A DNA stretch of 26,829 nucleotides, from positions 1-26,829 of the IMG/VR virus record IMGVR_UViG_3300042924_004960. One strand, 5' to 3'. Source of the DNA: a virus. Below, piece after piece: positions 5,647 through 13,998 of the stretch (positions are counted from its first letter, which is position 1; every line of letters begins with the position of its first letter). The notes beneath the pieces were generated by a model. That model saw only the letters and a program-made list of their open reading frames with translations. It was not told where the DNA came from and did not search any database. The translations under genes and the position numbers were made by a program.

Positions 5647-8578
5647 GTTCTCCTTGTTTGGATCAATCCGATCAAAGACACCGGACGAAACGGTTTTGCC
5701 GTGGGCTGAGTTATCCGGAATCCTCACCGAGTTTGCTGAGCGCGGCACAAAGGAAGGGCCGCTTTGGTCGCCAGTTACCTTTGGTGGTGGTGCCAGGAAG
5801 AAGGAGAACGTTGACTGGGTCTATGCGCTGGTACTCGATTTCGACGGTGGGCATGATCCCGCTGATTTCCTCGAGCTATTTAGCGGATACCAGTACGTTA
5901 TTCACTCCAGCTTTTCTTCCACGCCTGAGCATCCGAAGTGGCGGGCGGTCTTTCCGCTGGCTGAACCTGTGCCTGGATGCGACTGGCCGGGATATTGGAA
6001 GGGGTTAGATGAGCGTTTTGGTGGCGGGGTGTCCGATGCGGCCTGTAAGGATGCAAGCCGTATGTACTACCTACCAGCTCACCCGGTCGGCACTGTGCCG
6101 TTTACCTATGTTGGCTCAGGTGAATTCCTAGACGCTAGGCCGTTCTTTATGCCCGAAGCTAAACCCGAACGACCAGATCCGCGCTCCGTCGCTCCTGGCG
6201 ATGGTGGGCTTATGCCTGGTGAGGACTTTGAAGGCCGCGCTGATTGGAGCGAAGCACTGCCGGGGTGGACACACGTTCGGCGTAGTGGGTCGCTTGACTA
6301 CTGGAGACGGCCAGGCAAGAAAGAAGGCATATCTGCCACCACTGGGCCGCGTGATATTGGCGACCGCTTGATCTGCTTCAGCAGTTCCACGGCACTTGAA
6401 GCAAACAAGGCATACACCAAGTTTGGCGCGTATGCGGTGCTGGAATTTGGTGGGGATTATGCCTCGGCGGCTAAATCGCTGGTGAAACGTGGTTTTGGAA
6501 ATGGTGCCAGCGAGAGCCGGCGAAAAATGCAAAATGAGCCAGCGAATTCGAACCTAGCGAGGGCAGGTGAGCCAGCGAGAATTTTGCAAAATAACATTGC
6601 TTATATCCATGGTGTTGAACCTAAGGCATCGGAATTCAACCCCGGAATCTCGCTGGCTCTCGCTGGCTCACGAAATTCTGACGCTTTGGTGCTCAACCGG
6701 ATCAAACTTTTTGCTAAGCACTTTGGAGAATGGCAAGGGCTTTCCGCTGATTTTGTCTCGCTCCTAAAGGTGGATGATGGCAACAATGGCAAGTACCTGT
6801 GGCAAACGATTGCAAGACTTGAGCCTCAGCTTATGCGGATTCAAGTCAAGATTGATCGCGCCAAAATTCGATCTGGTGAGCATAGAGACAGGCACGGAGT
6901 CACGCTCACGCGGACTTCTCGGCCTTCTATTGAGTGCAAGAATCGGCAGCTTGATGATTTGGGGGATGACCTGTTCGCGCTTTTGCTCGAGCAAAACGAT
7001 CCCGAAACCTATTTCTCAAGAACTGGGATGATCGTTGCTCCTGGCTTTGATGAGAACGGAATGATCTCGATTGTGCCAGTCATGGGGAACCGTCTTCGTG
7101 CGGAACTTTCTAGGAAATCGGACTTTATCGAATCAACTCCGACCAAAGAAGGGCTAAAGATTAAGCAGGTATTCCCGCCAAAAGAGGCCGTGGATTATCT
7201 CGAGTCTTTGTTCCCCTGGCCTGGCTTGCCTCCGCTGAAATCTATTGCCTCCTGTCCGGTGGTGACGAGTTCTGGGGTGCGCCGTTCGGCTGGCTATGAC
7301 TGGGATCAGAAGGTTTATGTGAACCTGCCAAGCGATGTTCCGGTGTGGGATGGCGGTGATCCGGTCAAGTTTATCTTTGATGAGCTGCTCTGTGATTTTC
7401 CGTTTGATTCCGATGCTTCTAGGGCAAACACGCTGGCAATTATGATGCTACCGATCTTGCGTCCGGTCATTGATGGGCCTACTCCGCTTCACCTTATCGA
7501 AGCTCCAACTCAAGGCACGGGTAAGTCGCTCCTGGCGAAGGTTGCTCTGCTTTCCACGCTCGGCCAATGTGGGGCTATGACGGTGCCGAAGGATGAGGAC
7601 TCTTGGTCGAAGAAGATCACCAGTGCGCTCGTTAAGGGTTCCCCGGTGGTGTTTATCGACAACATTGCGCATAAGCTCGATTCGGAGTCACTAGCGGCGG
7701 TGCTTACTACTACGTCTTGGACTGACCGGATTCTTGGGCAGACGAGCAACGTAGACGTGCCAAACGCGGCGGTCTGGATTGCGACCAGCAACAACTGCAA
7801 GATGTCCCAAGACATCGCGCGGCGAACCGTGTATATTCGCCTAGACTCGGAAATGGAGCATCCCGAAGAACGGGACGGCTTTAAGATTCCGGACATTGTG
7901 GAGTTTGCCACGGAGAACCGTTTGCGGATTCTTTCCGCGCTCACGGAGATTGCTGAGGTCTGGATTCGTGCTGGGCGTCCGCTAGGCCGGGAGAAGATGG
8001 GATCGTTTGAATCGTGGGCTAAGATTGTCGGTGGCTGCATGGCGGCGAACGGCGTTCCTGGCTTCCTATCCAACCGTGAGCAGTTGCAATCAAGCGCTAA
8101 CGATGAACGGGATATTTGGGAAGCGGTGTTTGCTCACTGTTTTGAAAGATATCTTGATTTTCCGCAGTCTACGTCGGTGATTTACGATGACCTTAAAGAG
8201 ACTGATTTCCTATCGGAACTTGGCTTAGTTAAGACTGATGAGGCCAACAAACGAAGCCTTGCCATGATGCTTACCTCGAAGGTCGGGAAGATATATGGTG
8301 CCACTAAACTAGAGAAGTCTACAAGGGCTGGAGGATCCCGTAGGTTCAAATTTACAGGGGTTGGTGCCACTAAGGACACTAATCATAGTTTTTCCAGTAA
8401 CGCGCGCGCAGGCGCATACATACAAGAGGAAAACCAAAATTCTCCAAATTCTTCAGATTATTTCCATACGCCTGAGGCTGGAAATACTGCACTTAGTGGC
8501 GTTAGTGGCACCAGTCAGGTTCAAAACGGTGGTGCCACTAACGGTGCCACTAGCGAAATCGTGGAGGAGGTCTGGTGA
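5639..8578 (+). CDS. phage primase-helicase (AEP-like primase plus P-loop ATPase), 979 aa
   Basis: The N-terminal region has features of archaeo-eukaryotic-type primases: a LDFDG metal-binding motif (Asp 67/69), an IHSSFSSTPEHPKWR segment (about 88-102, with His89 and Lys100), and a later D-A-S-R-M-Y-Y-L-P stretch (138-146). A variable linker spans about 290-350. The C-terminal half is a helicase-type ATPase with Walker A APTQGTGKS (about 622-630), Walker B VVFIDN (about 670-675) and a sensor-like ATSNN with downstream arginines. Its last 90 residues are low complexity. It would prime and unwind at the phage origin. AAAGGGG precedes the ATG. Two clusters of short repeats lie within the gene (6506-6671 and 8297-8552). 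No polymerase gene is near, so the host replisome is probably used. Confidence 0.85.
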   Translation: MIKFSLFGSIRSKTPDETVLPWAELSGILTEFAERGTKEGPLWSPVTFGGGARKKENVDWVYALVLDFDGGHDPADFLELFSGYQYVIHSSFSSTPEHPKWRAVFPLAEPVPGCDWPGYWKGLDERFGGGVSDAACKDASRMYYLPAHPVGTVPFTYVGSGEFLDARPFFMPEAKPERPDPRSVAPGDGGLMPGEDFEGRADWSEALPGWTHVRRSGSLDYWRRPGKKEGISATTGPRDIGDRLICFSSSTALEANKAYTKFGAYAVLEFGGDYASAAKSLVKRGFGNGASESRRKMQNEPANSNLARAGEPARILQNNIAYIHGVEPKASEFNPGISLALAGSRNSDALVLNRIKLFAKHFGEWQGLSADFVSLLKVDDGNNGKYLWQTIARLEPQLMRIQVKIDRAKIRSGEHRDRHGVTLTRTSRPSIECKNRQLDDLGDDLFALLLEQNDPETYFSRTGMIVAPGFDENGMISIVPVMGNRLRAELSRKSDFIESTPTKEGLKIKQVFPPKEAVDYLESLFPWPGLPPLKSIASCPVVTSSGVRRSAGYDWDQKVYVNLPSDVPVWDGGDPVKFIFDELLCDFPFDSDASRANTLAIMMLPILRPVIDGPTPLHLIEAPTQGTGKSLLAKVALLSTLGQCGAMTVPKDEDSWSKKITSALVKGSPVVFIDNIAHKLDSESLAAVLTTTSWTDRILGQTSNVDVPNAAVWIATSNNCKMSQDIARRTVYIRLDSEMEHPEERDGFKIPDIVEFATENRLRILSALTEIAEVWIRAGRPLGREKMGSFESWAKIVGGCMAANGVPGFLSNREQLQSSANDERDIWEAVFAHCFERYLDFPQSTSVIYDDLKETDFLSELGLVKTDEANKRSLAMMLTSKVGKIYGATKLEKSTRAGGSRRFKFTGVGATKDTNHSFSSNARAGAYIQEENQNSPNSSDYFHTPEAGNTALSGVSGTSQVQNGGATNGATSEIVEEVW
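6506..6671. repeat. cluster of GCCAGCGAG-type repeats in the primase gene (candidate origin)
   Basis: Copies of (GA)GCCAGCGA(GA) lie at 6506-6515, 6536-6546 and 6567-6580 on the plus strand and, inverted, at 6648-6659 and 6658-6671. A degenerate half copy (TAGCGAGGG) lies near 6555. The copies at 6567-6580 and 6658-6671 are perfect 14-nt inverted repeats. AT-rich AAAATGCAAAA and ATTTTGCAAAAT words lie between them. The cluster falls in a variable linker of the protein. Iterons beside an AT-rich stretch within a replication gene resemble the lambda origin within gene O. Origin function is inferred. Confidence 0.55.
8297..8552. repeat. five copies of GGTGCCACTA near the 3' end of the primase gene
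   Basis: Identical 10-mers GGTGCCACTA lie at 8297-8306, 8363-8372, 8531-8540 and 8543-8552, with one inverted copy at 8503-8512. They encode Gly-Ala-Thr repeats in a low-complexity tail where protein constraint seems weak. They could be binding sites for a replication or regulatory protein, or simple expansion of coding repeats. Confidence 0.5.
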
Positions 8579-9093
8579 TAAATTGCTTTGATCTCTTCCA
8601 GGCAATTCACGCATCCGGCGGGTACTTGAAGATCGGTCCAAACGGAACGGTCACGGGTCACGCGCCGGGGTTTGGTGAGGATGTCAAGACTCACAAGGCC
8701 GAGATACTCGACTCGCTATGGTCGGAAGTGCGGCTGTGGCCAGAAGATAAGCCATACCTTACGCCTAGTCCAGACCTATGGAACTTTGCTCCGCGTGACT
8801 CAGACGCTCCGCTCGCCTGGAAGATTGAGGAAATGGTTCAGCTCATCAATCATCTAGGCAAATTTGATAAGCGGATTTTAGAACTAAAGAAACCACTGCT
8901 CGCTTTTGACCAGGCTTGCCAAAACTCACACGATGCCGGAATTAAGTGGATGCGCGACCATCGGGACGAGTTTATGCAATCGCTGCACGATCTTGGGCTT
9001 TTTGAGAAACCGCTGGAAGGCGTCGATCTTATCAAGGCCGCTGAAGAAATCTTTGAGGTGAAATCGAATGAACATCAATCAATTAACCAGTGA
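8575..9093 (+). CDS. hypothetical protein with N-terminal docking-like domain, 172 aa
   Basis: The GTG start overlaps the primase stop (GTGA) and has GGAGGAGG 4-5 nt upstream, a very strong ribosome-binding site. The first 50 residues (LFQAIHASGGYLKIGPNGTVTGHAPGF...VKTHKAEILDSL) follow the pattern of TubC-like N-terminal docking domains (a short helix, a beta-hairpin, then HKAEIL), which also occur next to primases in mobile elements. The rest is helical and charged. It may tether a replication partner to the primase-helicase; this is inference. It overlaps the sigma-like gene by 26 nt. Confidence 0.6.
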   Translation: MINCFDLFQAIHASGGYLKIGPNGTVTGHAPGFGEDVKTHKAEILDSLWSEVRLWPEDKPYLTPSPDLWNFAPRDSDAPLAWKIEEMVQLINHLGKFDKRILELKKPLLAFDQACQNSHDAGIKWMRDHRDEFMQSLHDLGLFEKPLEGVDLIKAAEEIFEVKSNEHQSINQ

Positions 9094-9829
9094 AGTTTTG
9101 GCGAGTTTGGTTTCAAGCTCCGTAGAAGACCGGATGCTCAAGAAGCAGGTTCGCGCTCGGAGGGTTTTCTCGGACGGGAAAAACTCCTTCATTTGCATTG
9201 GCAACGAGTTCCACGGCTCCAGGATGCTGGTGAGCATCGTCAAGGTTAGTTCCACGCTGTTTCACCATGACTTCATTTGGAATCGGAATAATCAGCGGTG
9301 GGCTTTTGAATCCACCGGGCAGATACTGACGACGGTTCTTGAGTGCGACATCTCGCCGGCTGCTGTTGCTCTTGCTATTTCCAGGCAGTCACCTAAAGGC
9401 TACGGCATGATGTTGGAGCTAGATTCGAGCCTCCTGGTCAATGGCCGCGCTTATTTGATGTCCAAGGGGTTTGACCGGGACAAGGCAGATTATCACGCTC
9501 TGATCGCATTCCAAAAGGCGATGGATGCGATAACTTACATTGAAGGCACGAACTTCTTTGCTTGCCTGAACTCCGCGTATTACTCGAGACTATCTAACGA
9601 GTTTCGGTATGAGCAAAAGGCCGGACGCGCATCTCCTGAACTTTCGCTCATCGAGGACTTGACGTCTGAGGAGATGGATGTCCCATTGGTTTGCGGATCA
9701 TTAGCCCACAAGGTCGCGGATCTGGTCTTGGGCGGTCAAACGTTTGAGGAGGCATCTGAAAGTCTATGCCTGACTGAGGCTGAGCGTCAATCGGTGAAAC
9801 AAGAACTGGCACTTGCTCTTGGTGTTTAG
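9068..9829 (+). CDS. putative phage RNA polymerase sigma factor, 253 aa
   Basis: Residues about 122-188 fit sigma70 region 2: YLMSKGFDRDKADYHALIAF, then QKAMDAITYIEGTNFFACL, then a basic helix with SNEFRYEQKAGR. T4 late sigma gp55 has the same order (an acidic/helical start, a KxhxxFD-like turn, F/Y-rich helix, then a basic helix). The C-terminal part (about 210-250; SLAHKVADLVLGGQTFEEASESL...) is a possible HTH like region 4. The first 100 residues are unlike housekeeping sigmas. GAGGTG lies 7 nt before the ATG. It is the last early gene, and its own end (Gly-Val-stop) contains the first copy of the GGTGTTTAG late motif, which fits a role in switching on late genes. The call is by pattern; another HTH regulator is possible. 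Confidence 0.5.
   Translation: MNINQLTSEVLASLVSSSVEDRMLKKQVRARRVFSDGKNSFICIGNEFHGSRMLVSIVKVSSTLFHHDFIWNRNNQRWAFESTGQILTTVLECDISPAAVALAISRQSPKGYGMMLELDSSLLVNGRAYLMSKGFDRDKADYHALIAFQKAMDAITYIEGTNFFACLNSAYYSRLSNEFRYEQKAGRASPELSLIEDLTSEEMDVPLVCGSLAHKVADLVLGGQTFEEASESLCLTEAERQSVKQELALALGV
9821..9829 (+). promoter_or_regulatory. late motif copy 1 (before the amidase)
   Basis: GGTGTTTAG ends 7 nt before the amidase ATG at 9837. The motif is also the last codons and stop (GGT GTT TAG) of the sigma-like gene. No conserved -35 element is seen upstream. The spacing matches the other copies and would place a transcript start at or next to the ATG if it is a promoter. Confidence 0.7.
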
Positions 9830-9836
9830 AAGAAGC

Positions 9837-10400
9837 ATGAAAGTCGCAATCGACCCAGGTCACGGGATGTCCAACGTAAGGTCGGGGGTCTATGATCCCG
9901 GCGCGGTATCGAACTTTCTATCTGAGGCAGACATTGCGCTTCAATGGGCATTGACCGGGAAATGGGTTTTTGCTCTTAACGGAATTGAAACATTCCTCAC
10001 CAGGGATGATGACCGGGACTCTACTCCGGTCGGTAGGCGAGACGATCAAGCCACTAAAGAAGGATGTACCCACTTCATCAGCCTCCATTGCAACGCGGCG
10101 GCAAGCACTAAAGCTCGGGGCATTGAATCTTTCTACCGTGACGATGCGGACAAGCTGCTCGCCACAACCGTTCTGGCTGCACTTGCCAGGGTTGTTCCTG
10201 ACGCGCCAAACCGGGGAGTCAAGCACGAAAGCCAAACCCACGTTGGACGGCTTGCGGTGCTGAATTTCAAACCACCTGCAACACTTGTTGAGCTTGGGTT
10301 CATCACTAACCCGCAGGATCAGGCTTACCTGATTTCACGCGATGCACGAATTCGTTTCTGGACGAACTTACTCCCAGCGTTTAAGAAGGCAAAAAGATGA
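9837..10400 (+). CDS. N-acetylmuramoyl-L-alanine amidase (endolysin), 187 aa
   Basis: This is a full-length Amidase_3 domain that cleaves the bond between N-acetylmuramic acid and L-alanine in peptidoglycan. The zinc ligands are visible as His9 in DPGHG, Glu30 in LSEADIA and His84 in SLHCNA, and the catalytic Glu152 lies in TLVELGFITN. There is no signal peptide, so export would need a holin, for which the next gene is a candidate. I start at 9837 (MKVAIDPGHG) rather than the upstream in-frame GTG because the family begins with this strand and the late motif precedes it. It overlaps the next gene by ATGA and is the first gene behind a GGTGTTTAG element. Confidence 0.93.
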   Translation: MKVAIDPGHGMSNVRSGVYDPGAVSNFLSEADIALQWALTGKWVFALNGIETFLTRDDDRDSTPVGRRDDQATKEGCTHFISLHCNAAASTKARGIESFYRDDADKLLATTVLAALARVVPDAPNRGVKHESQTHVGRLAVLNFKPPATLVELGFITNPQDQAYLISRDARIRFWTNLLPAFKKAKR

Positions 10401-10654
10401 CTCCAATTCAGGGTGATATTGTCGCAGTCCTTGCCACGATTATTGGCGCGTGCGTTTTCTTAGTGCGAACCGTGGTGATGATGCTCAAAGATAGCCAGAA
10501 GATTTTTACCAAGACTATTGAAACGCTTTCAGGCTCGGTAGATCGGAACTCGCAAAGCGTGGAAGAACTCGCGCACGAAGTGAAGGAATTGCGAACCGAC
10601 GTGGGAGAACTTAAGGCAAGCCGAATCGCAAAGAGCCCGTCGCATTCTCGCTAG
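10397..10654 (+). CDS. small membrane coiled-coil protein, holin candidate, 85 aa
   Basis: One hydrophobic segment at about residues 8-29 (IVAVLATIIGACVFLVRTVVMML) is followed by a long amphipathic helix with heptad-like spacing (SQSVEELAHEVKELRTDVGELKA) and a basic tail. Size, single membrane helix and position directly after the endolysin fit a phage holin or a haemolysin-XhlA-like lysis helper. It overlaps the amidase gene by ATGA. The lysis role is inferred from context. Confidence 0.65.
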   Translation: MTPIQGDIVAVLATIIGACVFLVRTVVMMLKDSQKIFTKTIETLSGSVDRNSQSVEELAHEVKELRTDVGELKASRIAKSPSHSR

Positions 10655-10662
10655 GTGTTTAG
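10654..10662 (+). promoter_or_regulatory. late motif copy 2
   Basis: TAGGTGTTTAG (10652-10662) includes the stop codon of the preceding gene. It ends 7 nt before the ATG at 10670. The gene that follows has no other ribosome-binding site at normal distance. Confidence 0.65.
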
Positions 10663-10669
10663 AGCGGTG

Positions 10670-10915
10670 ATGTTCAACTTTTCTCAACTGATCGCCACAG
10701 CCCGGCTTGCACTTTCCACAGTCCCGGCACAGGCACACGCTTTTGTAGAGCGTGCGCTTACGATTCCAAAGAGCCAACGGGACAAGCTATATTCCGCGTC
10801 TGGCCTTGATGCCGCTGACCGAGAAGAGGCTGATGTGCTTTACCGCAAGGTTGCAGACGCGGCTTCTGATTGGGTCGTCTTCGTTGCCAGCAAAGGCACG
10901 ATCGACGCTGACTAG
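10670..10915 (+). CDS. hypothetical late protein, 81 aa
   Basis: This small helical protein (MFNFSQLIATARLALSTVPAQAHAFVERAL...) has an amphipathic N-terminal helix and an acidic C-terminal half (AADREEADVLYRKVADAASDW). An in-frame GTG at 10655 would add five residues but lies inside the late motif, so I prefer the ATG. It sits between the lysis pair and the methyltransferase. There is no clear membrane segment. The function is unknown. Confidence 0.62.
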   Translation: MFNFSQLIATARLALSTVPAQAHAFVERALTIPKSQRDKLYSASGLDAADREEADVLYRKVADAASDWVVFVASKGTIDAD

Positions 10916-10941
10916 ACTTTCACGAATACCTGGGAATAGAG

Positions 10942-10958
10942 TCGGAAGAGAATTCCGA
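10942..10958. repeat. short inverted repeat in the 93-nt gap before the methyltransferase gene
   Basis: TCGGAA and TTCCGA enclose a GAGAA loop. A short T-run (GGTTTTA) follows within 4-10 nt. It could be a weak terminator or part of a regulatory site. The rest of the gap (10916-11008) shows no recognisable promoter or GGTGTTTAG motif, and the methyltransferase start has no Shine-Dalgarno sequence. Confidence 0.35.
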
Positions 10959-11008
10959 ACACGGTTTTATGTAATTTCACCGGTCTTGAACACCCTTCCT
11001 CCTATTTT

Positions 11009-12319
11009 ATGAGTGAACCAAACTTCCCGCCCTACAAAAAAGAAAAGCTATCCCGCTTGACGGGTTACGCGGCAAATAGCCGAACGCACTCCACCGAGCA
11101 GATCAAGCAGATCGCGGATTCTATTACCGAGTTTGGCTTTACGAACCCGATCCTGGTTGACGAGAACGGCATGATCATTGCTGGCCACGGGCGACTTGCG
11201 GCGGCTCAACTGCTTGGCATAAATGAAGTTCCGACGATTACGCTGGCAGGGCTTACGGAAGCGCAGAAAAGGGCTTATGTGATCGCAGACAATAAGCTGG
11301 CTCTGAACGCTGGCTGGGACTTAGGGCTTTTGAAATCGGAACTCGGCGCGTTAAAGTCTGACGACTTTGATCTATCCCTCACTGGCTTTAGCAGCCTTGA
11401 ATTAGCAGACCTCTTTGCGGAAAAAACAACCGGGCTTACTGATCCTGATGAATTGCCTGAAGCGGATGAAGATTCAGTTTCTGTCATTGGAGACGTATGG
11501 GTCTTGGGTGCGCACAGGATCGCTTGCGGGGACTGCACGGACGCACTGGTGGTGGATTCAGTGCTTGCAGGCGTTAAACCGCATTTGATGGTAACTGATC
11601 CTCCTTACGGCGTGAAGTATGAAGCAGACTGGCGAACCAAGGCCGGATTGCAGGATGCAGGGGCGCACGGAAAAGTTTTAAATGATGACAGGGCTGATTG
11701 GAGAGAGGCGTGGGCATTATTCCCGGGAAACGTTGCTTACATTTGGCATGGTGCGCTACACGCTCAAACTGTGTCCGAATCTCTTGCCTCTGTTAAGTTT
11801 AAAGTTCGCGCTCAAATTATCTGGGTTAAAACGCGATTTGCAATAGGGAGGGGTAATTACCACTGGCAACATGAGCCGTCTTTTTACGCAACCAAAGAAG
11901 GTGATCTGGATGATGGGTGGAGATTCGTAGATGATCATGAATCAGCGGCTTATGTAGTGAAGGATGGTAAAACCGCTAATTGGGAAGGTGGGAGAAAGCA
12001 AAGCACAGTGTGGTTTATAGAACACATCAAGTCAGAAACTGGGCATAGCACCCAGAAGCCTGTAGAATGCATGGCTCGCCCTATTCGCAATAATTCCAGT
12101 CCTGGGCAGGCGGTTTATGAGCCATTTAGCGGATCTGGAACAACCATCATTGCTTGCGAAATGGAAGGAAGGGCTTGCTATGCCGTTGAATTAAACCCGC
12201 CTTATGTTGATATGGCCATAAAGCGTTGGCAAAACTTTACAGGGAAGCAGGCGGTCAGGGAATCGGACGGCGTTACCTTTGATGAGGCATTAAAAGATCA
12301 TGGCAAATCCTCCGCATGA
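11009..12319 (+). CDS. ParB-like domain fused to DNA methyltransferase, 436 aa
   Basis: Residues about 10-105 form a ParB/Srx-type domain (SRTHSTEQIKQIADSITEFGFTNPILVDENG, then GHGRLAAAQLLG). The C-terminal part is an adenine- or cytosine-N4 DNA methyltransferase with motif IV DPPY at 197-200 and the S-adenosylmethionine-binding motif FSGSG at about 373-377, in the beta-class order (IV before I). Such fusions are common beside phage terminase genes and may protect phage DNA from restriction or mark it for packaging. It is full length. It overlaps the small terminase gene by 20 nt. The recognition sequence cannot be predicted. Confidence 0.9.
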   Translation: MSEPNFPPYKKEKLSRLTGYAANSRTHSTEQIKQIADSITEFGFTNPILVDENGMIIAGHGRLAAAQLLGINEVPTITLAGLTEAQKRAYVIADNKLALNAGWDLGLLKSELGALKSDDFDLSLTGFSSLELADLFAEKTTGLTDPDELPEADEDSVSVIGDVWVLGAHRIACGDCTDALVVDSVLAGVKPHLMVTDPPYGVKYEADWRTKAGLQDAGAHGKVLNDDRADWREAWALFPGNVAYIWHGALHAQTVSESLASVKFKVRAQIIWVKTRFAIGRGNYHWQHEPSFYATKEGDLDDGWRFVDDHESAAYVVKDGKTANWEGGRKQSTVWFIEHIKSETGHSTQKPVECMARPIRNNSSPGQAVYEPFSGSGTTIIACEMEGRACYAVELNPPYVDMAIKRWQNFTGKQAVRESDGVTFDEALKDHGKSSA

Positions 12320-12692
12320 ACCAACCGACGCGCAAATTGCCACCGTTCGCGCTATGTCTGCATACGGTATCCCGCAGGATGACATCGCGAAGGTTATTGG
12401 CATTGATCCAAAGACGCTCCGCAAGCATTACAGCGAGCAGTTAGAGAAGGGATCAATCGAAGCCACTGCAAAGGTTGCAGAATTCCTATTTCGCCAAGCC
12501 ACAACGAACAACGTGGCGGCGGCTATGTTTTGGATGAAGTGCCGTGCAGGTTGGTCGGAGAAGACTCGCGTTGAAGTATCGCAACGACACGAGGACTTAG
12601 ACCTGACCAAGCTTTCTTCCGATGATTTGGCACAAATGGAGGCACTTCATGCGAAAGCCAGTATCCCTAGCTCAAATTCAAGCGGAAATTAG
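12300..12692 (+). CDS. terS: terminase small subunit, 130 aa
   Basis: An N-terminal helix-turn-helix (ATVRAMSAYGIPQDDIAKVIGIDPKTLRKHY) is followed by a helical stretch with the usual TerS pattern AATAKVAEFLFRQATTNNVAAAMFWMKCRAGWSE. This class of small terminase recognises the packaging site and feeds DNA to the large subunit. The start overlaps the methyltransferase gene, and its stop lies inside the large terminase gene. No strong ribosome-binding site is seen, so translation is probably coupled. Confidence 0.85.
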   Translation: MANPPHEPTDAQIATVRAMSAYGIPQDDIAKVIGIDPKTLRKHYSEQLEKGSIEATAKVAEFLFRQATTNNVAAAMFWMKCRAGWSEKTRVEVSQRHEDLDLTKLSSDDLAQMEALHAKASIPSSNSSGN

Positions 12693-13998
12693 GCGGCGCG
12701 ATCTAAGCCGCTTCCTTCCTCACGCGATGCCTAACCTGCGCTGGGACTGGCCGCATACCAAGCTCATCATCGATCATCTCCAGGCGTTAGCTGATGGTGA
12801 GATTGAGAACCTGATGATCTCCTGCCCTCCGCAGCATGGCAAGACTCAGGTCGCATCCATCGGGTTTGGTGCGTTTCTGCTTAACCAGCGCAAAGAAACC
12901 CGCGTGGGGATTGCGTCCTACTCGGAAACGCCTAGCCTCCGCATCTCGCGCTCGATTCGGCGCATCATGGAAGGCGTTGGGGCTGAGTTTACTGGCGACC
13001 TTAAGAGCGTTCAGGAATGGGAACTGGACGACGGTTCTAAGGTTCGCGCGACTGGTGTCGGTGGTGCGTTTACGTCGTTTCCGGTAGACATTGGTATTTT
13101 GGATGACCCGATCAAAGACCGCGACCAGGCGGAGAGCCTCAATGCCAGGGAATCGCTCTGGGAATGGTACACGGACGTTTGGGTAGCTCGGAACATGGCG
13201 CACCAGGTACTCATCGGCACGGAGTGGCACCAAGACGGGCTGCACGGACGCATCCGCAACGCTCCGGGTAACCAACGATGGACATTGCTGAACCTTCCTG
13301 CTATCGCGCTGGAAAACGATATTCTTGGTCGCGCTCCTGGTGAGGCGTTATGCCCAGACCGAGTGACATTGGAGCAATTAGAAGAACGCAAGCTCCAGAA
13401 TCCTTATTCATTTGAGGCGATGTACCAGGGCAACCCAAGCCCACGGGAAGGAACGCTGTTCAAGGTCGGTTCGCTAGTCTACTGCAACCATGACGAAGTG
13501 CCAATCAATCTACCAAAGGTAAGACGTTGGGACTTGGCAAGCTCACCGGAAGGGGACTATACCGTCGGCCTCTTGATCGAAGGGCCGTGCCGAGATGGGC
13601 GGTTCTATGTGACCGATGTAGTGCGCGGTCGATGGAACGTATTCGAGCGTGACCAGGTGATTCTGCAAACCGTGAGCAGGGATGGAAGGGTGGTAAGGCA
13701 GGTATTTCCAAACGATCCCGGTTCTGCTGGTGATGCTCAAATCAACGCGATGAAACGGATGCTCGCTGGCTATCCGGTTTATGACGAACGGGAAACGGGT
13801 AGCAAAGAGGTTCGGGCTGAACCCGTCGCGTCTCAGATCGCGGGTGAGAATATCGTCATTGCTCGAGCGCATTGGAATACCGAATTCGTTGAAGAGCTGC
13901 GGACGTTTCCGCGTGGTCGCCATGATGACCAGGTTGATACGCTCGCTGGTGGGTTCAACTACTTGGCAGCCAAAAAACGCATTTCGGTAGCGGTGTAG
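12649..13998 (+). CDS. terL: terminase large subunit (packaging ATPase-nuclease), 449 aa
   Basis: The ATPase half has Walker A CPPQHGKT (about 59-66) and Walker B GILDDP (about 149-154). The nuclease half has the RNase H-like acidic residues in RRWDLASS (Asp about 295), DPGSAGD and RGRHDDQVD (Asp about 426/427). The protein drives DNA into the prohead and cuts it. I choose the ATG at 12649 (MRKPVSLAQIQAE) because GGAGG lies 6 nt upstream; the longer frame at 12622 lies inside terS. It overlaps terS by 44 nt. Length is normal for the family. Confidence 0.95.
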   Translation: MRKPVSLAQIQAEIRRRDLSRFLPHAMPNLRWDWPHTKLIIDHLQALADGEIENLMISCPPQHGKTQVASIGFGAFLLNQRKETRVGIASYSETPSLRISRSIRRIMEGVGAEFTGDLKSVQEWELDDGSKVRATGVGGAFTSFPVDIGILDDPIKDRDQAESLNARESLWEWYTDVWVARNMAHQVLIGTEWHQDGLHGRIRNAPGNQRWTLLNLPAIALENDILGRAPGEALCPDRVTLEQLEERKLQNPYSFEAMYQGNPSPREGTLFKVGSLVYCNHDEVPINLPKVRRWDLASSPEGDYTVGLLIEGPCRDGRFYVTDVVRGRWNVFERDQVILQTVSRDGRVVRQVFPNDPGSAGDAQINAMKRMLAGYPVYDERETGSKEVRAEPVASQIAGENIVIARAHWNTEFVEELRTFPRGRHDDQVDTLAGGFNYLAAKKRISVAV

